DNA from: Micromonospora echinospora
Lineage (GTDB): Bacteria; Actinomycetota; Actinomycetes; Mycobacteriales; Micromonosporaceae
Direction of reading: 5' to 3'
NCBI RefSeq assembly: GCF_900091495.1
Contig: NZ_LT607413.1
Location: forward strand, 2,046,001-2,110,000
Length of the DNA: 64,000 nucleotides
In this document: positions 8,852 through 17,431 of the stretch, piece by piece
How positions within the stretch are numbered: position 1 is the stretch's first letter
How the letters are laid out: each line of letters begins with the position of its first letter
The notes under the pieces: model-generated
What the model saw: the letters and a program-made list of their open reading frames with translations, nothing else
The model's database searches: none
What the model was told of the DNA's origin: nothing
Translations under genes and position numbers: made by a program

Positions 8852-9588
8852 GCCGCCTCCAGGCGGACCCGGCTACCGGGCACCAGGGTGGCGGGCGGGT
8901 CGGCGCGCACGTCGAACAGCGGAAGGTCGGTGCGGCCGACCAGTTGCCACCCGCCGGGCGAGGCGGTCGGGTAGATCCCGGCGTACGGCCCGGCCAGGGC
9001 GACCGATCCGGCGGGCACCCGGGGACGGGGGGTGTCCCGGCGGGGCACGGTCCACTCCGCCGGAAGCCCGGTGAGGTACGCGAACCCGGGCGCGAAACCA
9101 CAGAAGGCGACCCGGAACTCGGTGCCGGTGAGCCGGCGGACCACCTCGGGCACGTCCACGCCCCAGTGGTCGGCGACACGGGGCAGGTCCTCCCCGTCGT
9201 AGCTGACGGGGACCCGGACGGTGCGGACGCTGCCGCTGCGGACGGCCGCCCGTGGGGTCCAGGTGGCGATCCGGGCGGCGGTGGCCGTCGGGTCCGGCAC
9301 CCCGTCGAGCAACACGGTGGTGGCGGCCGGGACGATCTCGACGGCGGTCAGCTCGCCGGCCTCCCGGCGGCGCCAGAGTTCGGCCCGCCAGGCCTCGACC
9401 TGCCCGGCCGAATCCATCCCCGGCCGCGCCGCACCCGTGGAACCGGAGCCCGGGTCGAAGCCGGCCTCGGCCTCAGCTTCGGCCTCAGCTCCGGCTCCGG
9501 CTCCGGCTCCGGCTTCGGCTTCGGCTTCGGCTTCGGCTTCGGCGCAGTCGATCAGCAGCGCGTGCGCGCCGACGGGACGGATCCGCAT
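8848..9588 (-). CDS. pxpB: 5-oxoprolinase subunit B (KipI family) with an Ala/Glu/Gly repeat insertion
   Basis: 246 residues from the ATG at 9586-9588 (MRIRPVGAHALLIDC). Residues about 70-240 carry the KipI/PxpB core, including VSYDGEDLPRVA, FRVAFCGFAPGFAYL and GWQLVGRTDLPLF. Between residues about 16 and 42 the normal conserved strand is followed by alternating Glu-Ala and Gly-Ala units encoded by a hexanucleotide repeat (9462-9544). The tract lies in a region that is variable in the family, so the enzyme may still work. First gene of the pxpB-pxpC-pxpA operon. An alternative start 12 codons upstream (9624) is possible but the chosen one matches family N-termini. Confidence 0.9.
   Translation of the reverse strand: MRIRPVGAHALLIDCAEAEAEAEAEAGAGAGAGAEAEAEAEAGFDPGSGSTGAARPGMDSAGQVEAWRAELWRRREAGELTAVEIVPAATTVLLDGVPDPTATAARIATWTPRAAVRSGSVRTVRVPVSYDGEDLPRVADHWGVDVPEVVRRLTGTEFRVAFCGFAPGFAYLTGLPAEWTVPRRDTPRPRVPAGSVALAGPYAGIYPTASPGGWQLVGRTDLPLFDVRADPPATLVPGSRVRLEAA
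9462..9544. repeat. Hexanucleotide microsatellite inside pxpB
   Basis: About 13 imperfect copies of GGCYYC-type hexamers (GGCTCC, GGCTTC, GGCCTC/AGCTTC variants) in one tract. On the coding strand they give (Glu-Ala)n-(Gly-Ala)n-(Glu-Ala)n. The GGCTTC block at the right is perfect over five units, suggesting recent slippage expansion. All length changes in units of six keep the reading frame. Confidence 0.85.
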
Positions 9589-9705
9589 GCCGCCATCCTC
9601 GCGGACGCAGGGCAGGCCGCGCACGGGCCGACGCGCGCCGCCGCCTGTGCCTGTGCCTGTGGAATGTCCTCGCAGAGGTGACGCATTCCACTACCTACAA
9701 GTAAC

Positions 9706-9719
9706 TTACGGTGCCGTAA
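9706..9719. promoter_or_regulatory. Candidate operator TTACGG-TG-CCGTAA before the hemolysin III gene
   Basis: Perfect 6-bp arms with a 2-bp centre, 9 bp upstream of the GTG start at 9729. The surrounding bases (GTAAC before, C after) extend the symmetry partly. Its size and form suit a TetR-type repressor site, and its position would block transcription or overlap the transcription start. No regulator gene is adjacent. Confidence 0.45.
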
Positions 9720-9728
9720 CCTGATGGC

Positions 9729-10406
9729 GTGACCACCCCGACCAAGGTACGGATCAGGCCGGTCGACATCGGCAAGCCGCGGATGCGCGGCTGGTTGCAC
9801 ACGTACGCCTTCTTCGTCGCACTGGTCTGCGGCATCGTGCTCTGCTCGATCGCGGCCACCCGGCCGGGATGGGAACCGCTGGTCAGCTGCCTGGTCTACA
9901 GCCTCACCGTGTGCGGGCTCTTCGGCACCAGCGCGCTCTACCACCGGCGGGTCTGGTCGGAGCGCGGCTTCCAGGTCATGCGCCGGATGGACCACTCGAT
10001 GATCTTCATGTTCATCGCCGGCACGTACACGCCGTTCTGTCTGCTGCTGCTCGACGACCGCACGGCGACGACCATGCTCGCCCTGGTCTGGGGTGGTGCC
10101 CTGGGCGGAGTGGCGGTGAAGCTGGTCTGGCCGCACGCGCCGCGCTGGGTCTCCGCCCCGCTCTACCTGGCGCTCGGCTGGGTCTCGCTGGCCATCCTGC
10201 CGGACATCCTGCACCGTGGCGGAGTCGCCGCCCTGGTGCTGCTGGCCGTCGGCGGCGCGATCTACAGCGTCGGTGCGGTCTTCTACGCGCTGCGCCGACC
10301 CAACCCGTGGCCGACGGTCTTCGGGCACCACGAGTTCTTCCACGCCTGCACGCTCGTCGCGGCGATCTGCCACCACGTGGCGATCTACTTCGCCCTGTTC
10401 GCCTGA
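9729..10406 (+). CDS. trhA: Hemolysin III / PAQR-family integral membrane protein
   Basis: 225 residues with seven predicted membrane helices. Family signatures: SALYHRRVW (His in the first conserved motif), MRRMDHSMIFMFIAGTYTPF with the conserved Asp-His, and GHHEFFHACTLVAAICHHVAIY at the C-terminus with the conserved H-x-x-x-H. In the PAQR family these His and Asp residues bind zinc. The name hemolysin III is historical; a role in membrane energetics or lipid homeostasis is more likely. GTG start; a palindrome lies just upstream (9706-9719) and a palindromic repeat begins exactly at its stop codon (10404). Confidence 0.9.
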   Translation: MTTPTKVRIRPVDIGKPRMRGWLHTYAFFVALVCGIVLCSIAATRPGWEPLVSCLVYSLTVCGLFGTSALYHRRVWSERGFQVMRRMDHSMIFMFIAGTYTPFCLLLLDDRTATTMLALVWGGALGGVAVKLVWPHAPRWVSAPLYLALGWVSLAILPDILHRGGVAALVLLAVGGAIYSVGAVFYALRRPNPWPTVFGHHEFFHACTLVAAICHHVAIYFALFA

Positions 10407-10463
10407 GGTGGTAGCAGGGGACCCCTGTTACCACTTTCTGCCGAGCAGGGGTCCCCTGCAACC
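10404..10463. repeat. Stop-codon-linked palindromic repeat, copy 1
   Basis: The element starts at the TGA of trhA (10404-10406), continues GGTGGTAGCAGGGGACCCCTGTTACC, then CTTTCTG and GAGCAGGGGTCCCCTGC. It holds two GCAGGGG/CCCCTGC-type palindromes that can also pair with each other over a loop. A near-identical copy in the opposite orientation sits at 23539-23596, again on a stop codon. Likely acts as transcription terminator or mRNA 3'-end stabiliser; it could be a REP-like dispersed element. Confidence 0.75.
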
Positions 10464-10551
10464 ACCTGCAACCACCTCGCAGCCACCCCGGCGGAGGTGC
10501 TTCCGGGGCCCCGCGCGGCGCGGCGCGGAGCCCCGGGCGATCGAGCGGGGG

Positions 10552-10833
10552 TCAGACCTGGCGACCGGGGTGGCGCACCTCGCGGTACTCCTGGACGACG
10601 CGGTCGTCCCGCACCGGCACCACCCGCTCCTCGACGACGCGCTCGCGCGGCGCGGCCACGACCGTACGACGGCGGGTGTTCCAGAAGTAGGCGGTCATGA
10701 TCAGACCGACCAGGCCGGCGAGCATCAGCACCCAGCCGACGGTGTTCAGGCTGAGCCAACCCAGGTTGGCGTCGACCGCGAATGCGAGGATCGCGCCCAG
10801 CGCGATGAGGAAGATACTGCTGCCGATGCCCAT
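10552..10833 (-). CDS. Small two-helix membrane protein, DUF6458-like (copy 1)
   Basis: 93 residues; ATG preceded by AAGGAGG at good spacing. Begins MGIGSSIFLIALGAILAFAVD, a first membrane helix, then a second helix TVGWVLMLAGLVGLIMTAYFW, and an Arg/Glu/Val-rich cytoplasmic tail with repeats of RVVEERVVPVRDDRVV. Matches a widespread actinobacterial family of unknown function (DUF6458 from memory). A paralogue lies at 11742-12011 in the same orientation, with the SixA-like gene between them on the other strand. Confidence 0.85.
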   Translation of the reverse strand: MGIGSSIFLIALGAILAFAVDANLGWLSLNTVGWVLMLAGLVGLIMTAYFWNTRRRTVVAAPRERVVEERVVPVRDDRVVQEYREVRHPGRQV

Positions 10834-10951
10834 CGTGTCGCCCTCCTTGGCGTTCAGCTGGCGTTCCGTTACCGCCGCGGCCACTGGATGAGGTTGCGGC
10901 ACACAACGACTTACCCGAGCGCGAAGATCGCCAATCAGGCAAGCTGACACC

Positions 10952-11644
10952 ATGACGGACGGCAGGGCCAGCGCACGCACACTCGTGCTGCTCCGGCACG
11001 GGAAGGCGGAACGCCCGGAGGGCATCGCCGACTGGGAACGGGCGTTGACGGAACGCGGACACGCCGACGCCGTCGCAGCCGGCGCGTGGCTGGCCCGGCA
11101 CGGCTTCCGGCCCGACGTGGTGGTCTGCTCACCCGCGCGGCGTACCCGGCAGACCTGGCAGGCGGCGGAAAGCGGCATGGCCGGGAGCGGACCGACGACG
11201 AGCGGGCAGGCCGGAGGCGGAACGGCATGGAACGGGACGACGGAAAGCGGGACGGCGCGGAACGGGACGGCGGAAAGCGGGACGGCGCGGAACGGGACGG
11301 CGGAAAGCGGGACGGCGCGGAACGGGACGGCGGAAAGCGGGACGGCCGGCGGGCCGGCAGGGACCGGACCAAAGCCCCGGGTCCGCTACGAGCCAACCGT
11401 GTACGCGGCGGAGACCGCCGACCTGCTGGACCTGCTCCGGGCCACCGAGCCGGACGCCCGCACGGTCCTGCTGGTCGCCCACAATCCGGGCATCTCCCTG
11501 GTGTCGATCGTCCTCGACCGGGCCGGCGCCGACCGGGAGGGACTGCGGACCAGCGGTGTCGTGGTGCACCGGGTGACCGGGGACTGGGCCGACCTCGGCA
11601 CCGTGCCCGCACCGGTCACCGCACGACACACCGCCCGCGCCTGA
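10952..11644 (+). CDS. SixA-like histidine phosphatase with a minisatellite-encoded insertion
   Basis: 230 residues. Histidine phosphatase (phosphoglycerate mutase-like) fold: LVLLRHGKAE with the phospho-accepting His16 in the RHG motif, DVVVCSPARRTRQTW, and LLVAHNPG with the second His. SixA-type proteins remove phosphate from phosphohistidine or other small phospho-substrates; the true substrate is unknown. Between residues about 76 and 140 the usual core is interrupted by a Gly/Thr/Ser/Ala-rich stretch built from a 10-residue unit TAESGTARNG, encoded by a 30-bp tandem repeat (11231-11346). The insertion falls where the family has the loop between the SPA and ET.DLL motifs, so it may be tolerated. 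Confidence 0.85.
   Translation: MTDGRASARTLVLLRHGKAERPEGIADWERALTERGHADAVAAGAWLARHGFRPDVVVCSPARRTRQTWQAAESGMAGSGPTTSGQAGGGTAWNGTTESGTARNGTAESGTARNGTAESGTARNGTAESGTAGGPAGTGPKPRVRYEPTVYAAETADLLDLLRATEPDARTVLLVAHNPGISLVSIVLDRAGADREGLRTSGVVVHRVTGDWADLGTVPAPVTARHTARA
11231..11346. repeat. 30-bp coding minisatellite in the SixA-like gene
   Basis: Unit CGGAAAGCGG+GACGGCGCGG+AACGGGACGG begins at 11241, 11271 and 11301 with perfect copies, with partial copies on both sides (about 3.8 units). The unit is a multiple of three so copy-number changes would not shift frame. Not a CRISPR: there are no spacers. Confidence 0.95.
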
Positions 11645-11652
11645 GCGCGGGC
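11633..11652 (+). terminator. Hairpin with the stop codon in its loop
   Basis: GCCCGCGC (11633-11640) pairs perfectly with GCGCGGGC (11645-11652); the 4-nt loop CTGA contains the TGA stop of the SixA-like gene. Probable terminator, inferred from symmetry and position. Confidence 0.55.
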
Positions 11653-11741
11653 GGCATGCGTCCCGCCGGGAATCGCCCTGCGGTGAGGGACCTGCTGCCG
11701 GCCCCTCCGGTCTGGTTCTGAGCCCCGGACCGGCGGTCACC

Positions 11742-12011
11742 TCATGACGGTGGGGCCGTCGGCGGCGGTGGGTCGGGAGGCGGGGGCATCATCGCGGTCG
11801 GATGGGACAGCCGGTTCTCCTCCACGATGAGGGTCCGGGCCCGCTTCCGCCGGTCCTGCCAGAACCAGAGCGTGGTGAGCAGGACGGCGAGGCCGGCGAG
11901 GATGAACACCCAGCCGACGGCACGCAGGTCGACCCACCAGACGTTGGCGCGTACGGCGAACGTCAGGATCGCTCCCAGTGTGATCAGAAAGATGCCGCTA
12001 CCAATGCCCAT
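11742..12011 (-). CDS. Small two-helix membrane protein, DUF6458-like (copy 2)
   Basis: 89 residues, ATG preceded by GGGGGAG. Same plan as the protein at 10552-10833: MGIGSGIFLITLGAILTFAVR helix, AVGWVFILAGLAVLLTTLWFW helix, basic stretch QDRRKRAR, and here a proline-rich tail ending PPPPDPPPPTAPPS instead of the Arg/Val tail. The two copies are roughly half identical over the membrane part, so they are old duplicates. Function unknown. Confidence 0.85.
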   Translation of the reverse strand: MGIGSGIFLITLGAILTFAVRANVWWVDLRAVGWVFILAGLAVLLTTLWFWQDRRKRARTLIVEENRLSHPTAMMPPPPDPPPPTAPPS

Positions 12012-12191
12012 GTGCGCTGCACTCCCCCGTGCGGTGGCTCTGGGCCTTGCCGGACACCGTCGTGTACCTCCGACGATGGTCCGGCACGCATACCCACCGT
12101 GACGGCCCCTACCCCACCGGGGCGCGGCCGTGGTGGCTGACCGGCTCCCACGGAAGTCACCTCCCGGCAGGACGTGACGGAGCGGAGACGA

Positions 12192-12224
12192 CGACGGCCG
12201 GCGCGGGGGACGCGCCGGCCGTCG
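12192..12224 (-). terminator. Strong GC hairpin downstream of the acyl-CoA dehydrogenase gene
   Basis: Perfect 14-bp stem (CGACGGCCGGCGCG at 12192-12205, CGCGCCGGCCGTCG at 12211-12224) with a 5-nt loop, 22 nt past the stop codon of the gene at 12247-14103. Terminator inferred from symmetry and position. Confidence 0.75.
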
Positions 12225-12246
12225 AGGAGGAATCAGGACATCGGGA

Positions 12247-14103
12247 TCAGAAGGCCTCCTCCGGGAGGTCCATGAGGTCGAGGTCGGTGTTCTCGATGAT
12301 CCGCCGGTCGGCCCCGATGCGGGGCAGCACCTCACGGGCGAAGAACTTCGCCGCGGCCACCTTGCCGGTGTAGAACGCCCGGTCGGTGGCGGAGACCTCG
12401 CCGCCCAGGGCGCGCAGTGCCACGTCCGCCTGCCGCTGGAGCAGCCAGCCGACCACCACGTCGCCGAGCGCCAGCAGCAGCCGACGGCTGCTCAGACCCA
12501 CCTTGTACAGGGCGCGGGGCTCACCGGCCTGCGCCTCGCCCAGCCATCCGGTCATCACCCCGAGGATGTTCTGCACCTCGGCGAGCGCCTTGCCGAGCGC
12601 CAGACGCTCCTCCTTGAGCTGGCCGTTGCCGCCCTCGCTGGCGATGAACTCCTGGATCTCGCCCGAGACGGTCAGCAGCGCCTTGCCGTTGTCCCGGACG
12701 ATCTTCCGGAAGAAGAGGTCGAGGCTCTGGATGGCGGTGGTGCCCTCGTACAAAGTGTCGATCTTGGAATCCCGGACGTACTGCTCCAGGGGGTAGTCCT
12801 GGAGGAAGCCGGAGCCGCCGAAGGTCTGCAACGACTCGTGCCCGAGCAGTTCGTACGCCCGCTCCGAGCCGACCCCCTTGACCAGCGGCAGGAGCAGGTC
12901 GTTGACCCGCTTCGCGGTCTCCGTCGCCGCCTCGTCACCGGCCGCCTCGCCGATCGCGACCTTGTCCTGCCAGGAGGCGGTGTAGCAGACCAGGGCGCGC
13001 AGACCCTCGGCGTACGCCTTCTGGAGCATCAGCGAACGGCGGACGTCCGGGTGCCGGGTGATGGTGACCCGGGGGGCGGTCTTGTCGGCCATCTGGAGCA
13101 GGTCGGCACCCTGCACCCGGCTCTTGGCGTACTCCAGGGCGTTCAGGTAACCGGTGGAGAGCGTGGCGATGGCCTTGGTGCCGACCATCATCCGGGCGTT
13201 CTCGATGATCATGAACATCTGCCGGATGCCGTCGTGCTTCTCACCCAGCAGCCATCCCTTGGCCGGGAGGCCGTGCTCGCCGAAGGTCACCTCGCAGGTG
13301 TTGGAGACCTTCAGACCCATCTTGTGCTCGACGTTGGTGGCGAAGACGCCGTTGCGCTCGCCCAGCTCGCCGGTCTCCTCGTCGAAGTGGTAGTTGGGCA
13401 CCACGAAGAGGGAGAGGCCCTTGGTGCCCGGGCCGCCGACGCCCTCGACGCCGACCGGTCGGGCCAGCACGTAGTGGATGATGTTGTCGCTCAGGTCGTG
13501 TTCGGCCGAGGTGATGAAGCGCTTGACGCCCTCGATGTGCCAGGAGCCGTCCGGCTGCGGGACGGCGCGGGCGCGACCGGCGCCCACGTCCGAGCCGGCG
13601 TCCGGCTCGGTGAGCACCATCGTCGAGCCCCACCGCTTGTCGGCGAAGAGCTTGGCCCACTTCTTCTGCCGCTCGGTGCCCTCGACGTGCAGGACGTGCG
13701 CGAAGGACGGCCCGGAGGCGTACATCCAGACGGCGGCGTTGGCACCGAGAACCAGCTCGGCGAGGGACCACACGAGCGCCCGGGGCGCGTTGCTGCCGTC
13801 CAGCTCCGCCGGAAGCTCCAGCCGCCAGAACTCGGAGTCCATGAACGCTTGGTACGACTTCTTGAACGACTCGGGCAGCGGCGCGGTGTGGGTGGCCGGG
13901 TCGAAGACCGGCGGGTTGCGGTCACTGTCGGTGTAGCTGGCGGCCAGATCCTCGCGGGCGAGACGGTCGACCTCGGCGAGAATGTCACGCGCCGTGTCGA
14001 CGTCCAGTTCCGAGAACGGCTCCTGGCTGAACGCCTGGTCCGCCCCGAAGACCTCGAACAGGTTGAACTCGAGGTCCCGCAGGTTGCTCTTGTAGTGGGT
14101 CAT
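12247..14103 (-). CDS. Large acyl-CoA dehydrogenase (FadE5-like)
   Basis: 618 residues from the ATG at 14101-14103 ([20 protein letters not shown]), longer than the usual 380-residue enzymes because of an N-terminal helical extension and a C-terminal acyl-CoA-dehydrogenase-like domain, as in mycobacterial FadE5-type enzymes. Visible motifs: [23 protein letters not shown] (FAD-binding), [28 protein letters not shown], and [31 protein letters not shown] with the Glu-containing active-site end. It oxidises acyl-CoA to enoyl-CoA and passes electrons to ETF. A palindrome at 14131-14146, 28 bp upstream of the start, also occurs before the EtfD-like gene at 26496-28691, linking the two. Confidence 0.9.
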   Translation of the reverse strand: MTHYKSNLRDLEFNLFEVFGADQAFSQEPFSELDVDTARDILAEVDRLAREDLAASYTDSDRNPPVFDPATHTAPLPESFKKSYQAFMDSEFWRLELPAELDGSNAPRALVWSLAELVLGANAAVWMYASGPSFAHVLHVEGTERQKKWAKLFADKRWGSTMVLTEPDAGSDVGAGRARAVPQPDGSWHIEGVKRFITSAEHDLSDNIIHYVLARPVGVEGVGGPGTKGLSLFVVPNYHFDEETGELGERNGVFATNVEHKMGLKVSNTCEVTFGEHGLPAKGWLLGEKHDGIRQMFMIIENARMMVGTKAIATLSTGYLNALEYAKSRVQGADLLQMADKTAPRVTITRHPDVRRSLMLQKAYAEGLRALVCYTASWQDKVAIGEAAGDEAATETAKRVNDLLLPLVKGVGSERAYELLGHESLQTFGGSGFLQDYPLEQYVRDSKIDTLYEGTTAIQSLDLFFRKIVRDNGKALLTVSGEIQEFIASEGGNGQLKEERLALGKALAEVQNILGVMTGWLGEAQAGEPRALYKVGLSSRRLLLALGDVVVGWLLQRQADVALRALGGEVSATDRAFYTGKVAAAKFFAREVLPRIGADRRIIENTDLDLMDLPEEAF

Positions 14104-14130
14104 GATCACTGGCCCCGCTTCCGGACAGGT

Positions 14131-14146
14131 GTTACCGATCAGTAAC
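14131..14146. promoter_or_regulatory. Candidate TetR-type operator GTTACCGATCAGTAAC
   Basis: 16-bp inverted repeat (arms GTTAC/GTAAC) 28 bp upstream of the acyl-CoA dehydrogenase start. The same form, GTTACC-N4-AGTAAC, occurs at 28839-28854 before the EtfD-like gene. The two sites differ only in the central four bases. Operator role is inferred; no regulator gene is adjacent. Confidence 0.6.
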
Positions 14147-14218
14147 CCCGACTGTATTACTCGCGGGTAGGCAGCGACAAGCCACTGACGAAAGTGACAG
14201 CGGACACACACCGGGCAT

Positions 14219-15346
14219 TCAGCCCTCGGTGGCGCCGACCTCCCAACTCGGTACGGCCGCCGTCGCGTCGCTGCGCGGGCCCGCGTACTCCATCAGGACC
14301 AGGGCGATGTCGTCGTCGAGCCGGCCGTACACCCACTCGACCAGGGCGGTCTCCAGCGAGGCCAGGCCGTCGGCCACCGTCCCGTGACCGAGCAGCCGCC
14401 AGGCCCGGTCGGCGGTGGGAAAGAACTCGCCGTCCCGGCGGGCCTCGCCCAGACCGTCGGTGAAGAGCAGTAGCCGGTCTCCCGGTTCCAGCCGTTCCAC
14501 CCGGGGCTGCACCACGGGCATGAAGCCGAGCGGGGGCGCGGGGGCGGGCGGTTCGAGCGGGATCACGCAACCCCGGCGCAGCAGCAGCGGCGGCGGGTGT
14601 CCGCAGTTGACGATGGTGAGCGTCCCGCCCCGCTCCTCGACCACCGCAGCGGTCACGAAGTCCTCGTCGCCCACGCTGCGCGCCACCGCCCGGTCCAGGT
14701 CGGACACGACGGCACGCAGGTCGGCCCGCTCGTGGGCCACGTGCCGGTACGAGCCGAGCACGATGCTGGCCAGCCGGACCGCGTCCAGGCCCTTGCCCCG
14801 CACGTCCCCGATGATCATTCGTACGCCGTACGGGGTGTCGATCGCCTCGTACAGGTCGCCACCGATCTCGGCGGTGGCCGTGGAGGAGATGTAGCGGGCC
14901 GCCACCGCCAACGTCCCGACCTGCGGGCCGAGCGGACGCAGCACCGCCTGCTGCGCGACCGACGCCAGTTTCGACAACTCGGCGATGTGCTCGGTCTGCC
15001 GCTGCCGGACCCCGGCCACCACCGTGGCGAGTACGGTCACCACCACGATCGCGGCGACACTGGCCGCGGTGTCCAGCGAGACGCCCGGCTCGGAGAACGC
15101 GAACGCCACCGCCGCGCAGGTGGCCGCCGCACCGGCCCCGAGCACCACCCGCCAGGTGGCGAACACCGCGGCGAGCACCGGCGCGGCAGCCATCAGGCCC
15201 AGGTAGTGGGCTCCACTGCCGTCGGCCGCCTCGACCGCGGAGATGAAACCGAGCAGGACGAGGGCCGCGCCGAGACCGGCGCGGGATCCGGGGCTCAGCG
15301 GACTACGGAACCGCTGCAAGGGATGCGTGCGTACGCAGCACAGCAT
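14219..15346 (-). CDS. Membrane-anchored PP2C/SpoIIE-type serine phosphatase
   Basis: 375 residues. Residues about 22-112 hold three to four membrane helices. Residues about 140-365 are a SpoIIE/RsbU-type phosphatase domain with [41 protein letters not shown] and DDIALVLME, which supply the metal-binding Asp and Gly residues. It most likely dephosphorylates an anti-sigma-factor antagonist in a stress or sporulation-type partner switch. No partner gene (anti-sigma or STAS) is in the window. Start is the ATG at 15344-15346. Confidence 0.9.
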   Translation of the reverse strand: MLCCVRTHPLQRFRSPLSPGSRAGLGAALVLLGFISAVEAADGSGAHYLGLMAAAPVLAAVFATWRVVLGAGAAATCAAVAFAFSEPGVSLDTAASVAAIVVVTVLATVVAGVRQRQTEHIAELSKLASVAQQAVLRPLGPQVGTLAVAARYISSTATAEIGGDLYEAIDTPYGVRMIIGDVRGKGLDAVRLASIVLGSYRHVAHERADLRAVVSDLDRAVARSVGDEDFVTAAVVEERGGTLTIVNCGHPPPLLLRRGCVIPLEPPAPAPPLGFMPVVQPRVERLEPGDRLLLFTDGLGEARRDGEFFPTADRAWRLLGHGTVADGLASLETALVEWVYGRLDDDIALVLMEYAGPRSDATAAVPSWEVGATEG

Positions 15347-15441
15347 GCCCTATGGAGGTTGATCAGCGCATGACGTTGACCCGTCGTCCGAGCCGGTTCT
15401 GACCGGGCGGACCTCCCTGAACAGCCGATGCGCGACCCGGC

Positions 15442-16095
15442 TCAGCCGAGCACCTCGTACGAGACGGTGAGGTGGCCGAGGTCGAGCGAGGCGATCGCGC
15501 CGAACGCCGCCCGGGACAGATCGATGCAACGACCGTCGATGAACGGCCCGCGATCGTTGATCCGTACGGTCACCGAGGCTCCGGTGGCGGGGTTGGTCAC
15601 CCGTACCCGGGTGCCGAACGGCAGCGTCCTGTGCGCGGCGGTCATCGCCGACGGGTCGAAGGTCTCGCCGTTGGCGGTCATCTGCCCCTCGGCGTAGAAC
15701 GACGCACCGCAGGTGCCGCTCGCGACCACCGTCGGGGCGGGCCGCTTCGGCGCGGCGGGCTTCGTGGTCGCCCGCTTCGACGGCGTCGAGGTCACCTGGG
15801 CCCGCGGCTTGCCCCGGGAGGCGGCCGTCGAACGGGCGGGCGCCGGGCTGGCGCTCGGCGACCCGGTGCCCTCCGGCGAGGGGCTGACCGTCGACGGGGA
15901 CGGGACCGGACTCTCCGGCGAGGGCGGAGCCGACGTCGGGACCACCGGCGCCGGCCGGACGGCCTCCGGTTCCGCCGAGGTCAGGTGCACCGCACCGACC
16001 GTGCCACCGACGGCCACCGCGACGGCGACGGCAGCGGAGGCCGCGATCCCGGCGGGCGAGGAGAACATTCGATTCCGAGCGTGCCTGCCGGCCAT
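15442..16095 (-). CDS. RlpA-like secreted protein (double-psi beta-barrel)
   Basis: 217 residues. N-terminal signal or anchor helix (about 12-40), then a long Pro/Ser/Thr-rich and Lys-rich linker (about 45-125), then an RlpA-type double-psi beta-barrel (about 127-217) with [45 protein letters not shown] and [12 protein letters not shown]. RlpA barrels act on peptidoglycan glycan strands or bind them; the catalytic Asp of the NDRGPF motif is present. Located in the cell wall. A long-range inverted repeat lies in the intergenic region toward the divergent PRTase gene. Confidence 0.88.
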   Translation of the reverse strand: MAGRHARNRMFSSPAGIAASAAVAVAVAVGGTVGAVHLTSAEPEAVRPAPVVPTSAPPSPESPVPSPSTVSPSPEGTGSPSASPAPARSTAASRGKPRAQVTSTPSKRATTKPAAPKRPAPTVVASGTCGASFYAEGQMTANGETFDPSAMTAAHRTLPFGTRVRVTNPATGASVTVRINDRGPFIDGRCIDLSRAAFGAIASLDLGHLTVSYEVLG

Positions 16096-16114
16096 CGACC
16101 AGTCCTTCCAGTTA

Positions 16115-16194
16115 CCTGCAAATCGGATCGGACCGTAACGAGAGAAGCACTTCGTAAGTCAACCTGATCATGGTTATATGTTGTGATTTGCAGG
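16115..16194. promoter_or_regulatory. Divergent promoter region with spaced inverted repeat
   Basis: The 171-bp gap between rlpA-like (start 16095) and the PRTase (start 16267) contains CCTGCAAATC at 16115-16124 and its exact reverse complement GATTTGCAGG at 16185-16194, 60 bp apart, in a locally AT-richer stretch. A TTGACT hexamer for a promoter toward rlpA lies at 16157-16162 on the minus strand. Looped operator sites or an RNA stem are both possible. Confidence 0.4.
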
Positions 16195-16266
16195 CATACG
16201 TGTAGCCGATCATCCGAGGCGGGGTCACACCGCCGGGCCCTGGCGACGGACGGGCAGGATGGACCG

Positions 16267-16818
16267 GTGCCCACCGAGCTGAGTCAGCGCCTCGTCGAGT
16301 TGTTCCGCTGGTCGGACCCCGGTCCAGAGAGCAGCCACCTGGTCAGTGACGTCTCCGGCTGGTGGCGCGACCCGTACGTGCTCGCCGAGATCGGGCCGGC
16401 GCTGGTGGCCCCGTTCCGCGCCGCCGCCCCCACCGTCGTGATCTCACCCGCCGTCACGGGCCTGCTCCTCGGTCCGCTCGCCGCGACCGCACTCGGGGTG
16501 GGTTTCGTCCCGGCGCAGAAACCCGAAGACGGACGGCAGCCACCCGGACCGACCACCTGGGCGCAGAGCACACCCGACTTCCGGGGCCGCCGGGTCACCC
16601 TCGGCGTCCGGGACCGGCACCTCCGGCCGGGCGACCGGGTGCTGGTGGTCGACGACTGGCTCGCCACCGGCGCGCAGGTCCGGGCGCTCTACCAGCTCTG
16701 CGCGGCTCGGGGCGCGGAGCCGGTCGGGACCAGCGTGGTGGTCGCCGACTGCCCACCGCAGGTAAGCGCCGAACTGCGCGTCCGCGCCCTACTCCAGGCC
16801 GACCGTCTCGAACCCTGA
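16267..16818 (+). CDS. Phosphoribosyltransferase-family protein (Apt-like)
   Basis: 183 residues from a GTG start (MPTELSQRLVELF). Type I PRTase fold with the PRPP loop VLVVDDWLATGAQVRALYQL (about residues 127-146) and an upstream VVISPAVTGLLLGPLAATALGVGFVPAQK strand-helix typical of adenine phosphoribosyltransferases. It would transfer phosphoribose from PRPP to a purine-like base, but substrate specificity cannot be read. An upstream ATG at 16183 would add 28 residues that do not resemble the family. Stands alone, divergent from rlpA-like. Confidence 0.8.
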   Translation: MPTELSQRLVELFRWSDPGPESSHLVSDVSGWWRDPYVLAEIGPALVAPFRAAAPTVVISPAVTGLLLGPLAATALGVGFVPAQKPEDGRQPPGPTTWAQSTPDFRGRRVTLGVRDRHLRPGDRVLVVDDWLATGAQVRALYQLCAARGAEPVGTSVVVADCPPQVSAELRVRALLQADRLEP

Positions 16819-16915
16819 CCGGAACGCTGCCCCTGGTGGCCGTACGGCCCGCCCCCCGCACAGCCGGCCCGAAATCCGGCGGCGGCCGGGCAGCAGGTCA
16901 GTTAGCCTCGGCGGA

Positions 16916-17347
16916 ATGTGGCCACGGATCGGTGACCTGCGCACCCTCGCTCTCGGCACGCCCGGCCAGATGCGGGACCGGCTGAACTCGCTCGTACTGT
17001 CCGGGATGAAGACCGCGACGACTGGACTGCTCAGCGAGTACGCCACGGAGGGCGAGGAGCTGGAGCACGTCGGCGAACGGCTGGCACTGGTCGACGACCA
17101 CGACGCGCTGATCGGCGTCGTCGAGGTCACCGCCGTCGAGGTGGTCCGCTTCGCGGACGTGACCTGGGACTTCGCCCGATCCGAGGGAGAGGGTCACCAA
17201 GACCTCGACGAGTGGCGTACCGGCCACCGCAACTTCTGGGCCACCGAGGGGAGCGCGGTCACCGACGACACGCTCGTCGTCTGTGTCCGCCTGCGGCTCG
17301 AGTCGGCCGGGGCGGGCGGCACCACCACGGGCAACCTGGGCACCTGA
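16916..17347 (+). CDS. ASCH-domain protein
   Basis: 143 residues. ASCH (PUA-like) pattern: MRDRLNSLVLSGMKTATTGLL near the start, LALVDDHDALIGVVEVTAVEVVRFADVT in the middle, and EGHQDLDEWRTGHRNFW followed by the CVRLRLES strand. These small beta-barrel proteins bind RNA or modified nucleosides; some have N4-acetylcytidine amidohydrolase activity. No neighbour explains its role. Confidence 0.85.
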   Translation: MWPRIGDLRTLALGTPGQMRDRLNSLVLSGMKTATTGLLSEYATEGEELEHVGERLALVDDHDALIGVVEVTAVEVVRFADVTWDFARSEGEGHQDLDEWRTGHRNFWATEGSAVTDDTLVVCVRLRLESAGAGGTTTGNLGT

Positions 17348-17431
17348 GCGGTCCCCGACCGAAGCGGCACGGCAGGGCCGAACCGGCACGGCCAGGGACC
17401 GGACGGCCTTCCGTCCTTCCGGCCGACCGGC

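Noticed and set aside
11231..11346. Possible CRISPR array
   Set aside because: Repeats are contiguous without spacers and lie in frame within a phosphatase gene; no cas genes in the window.
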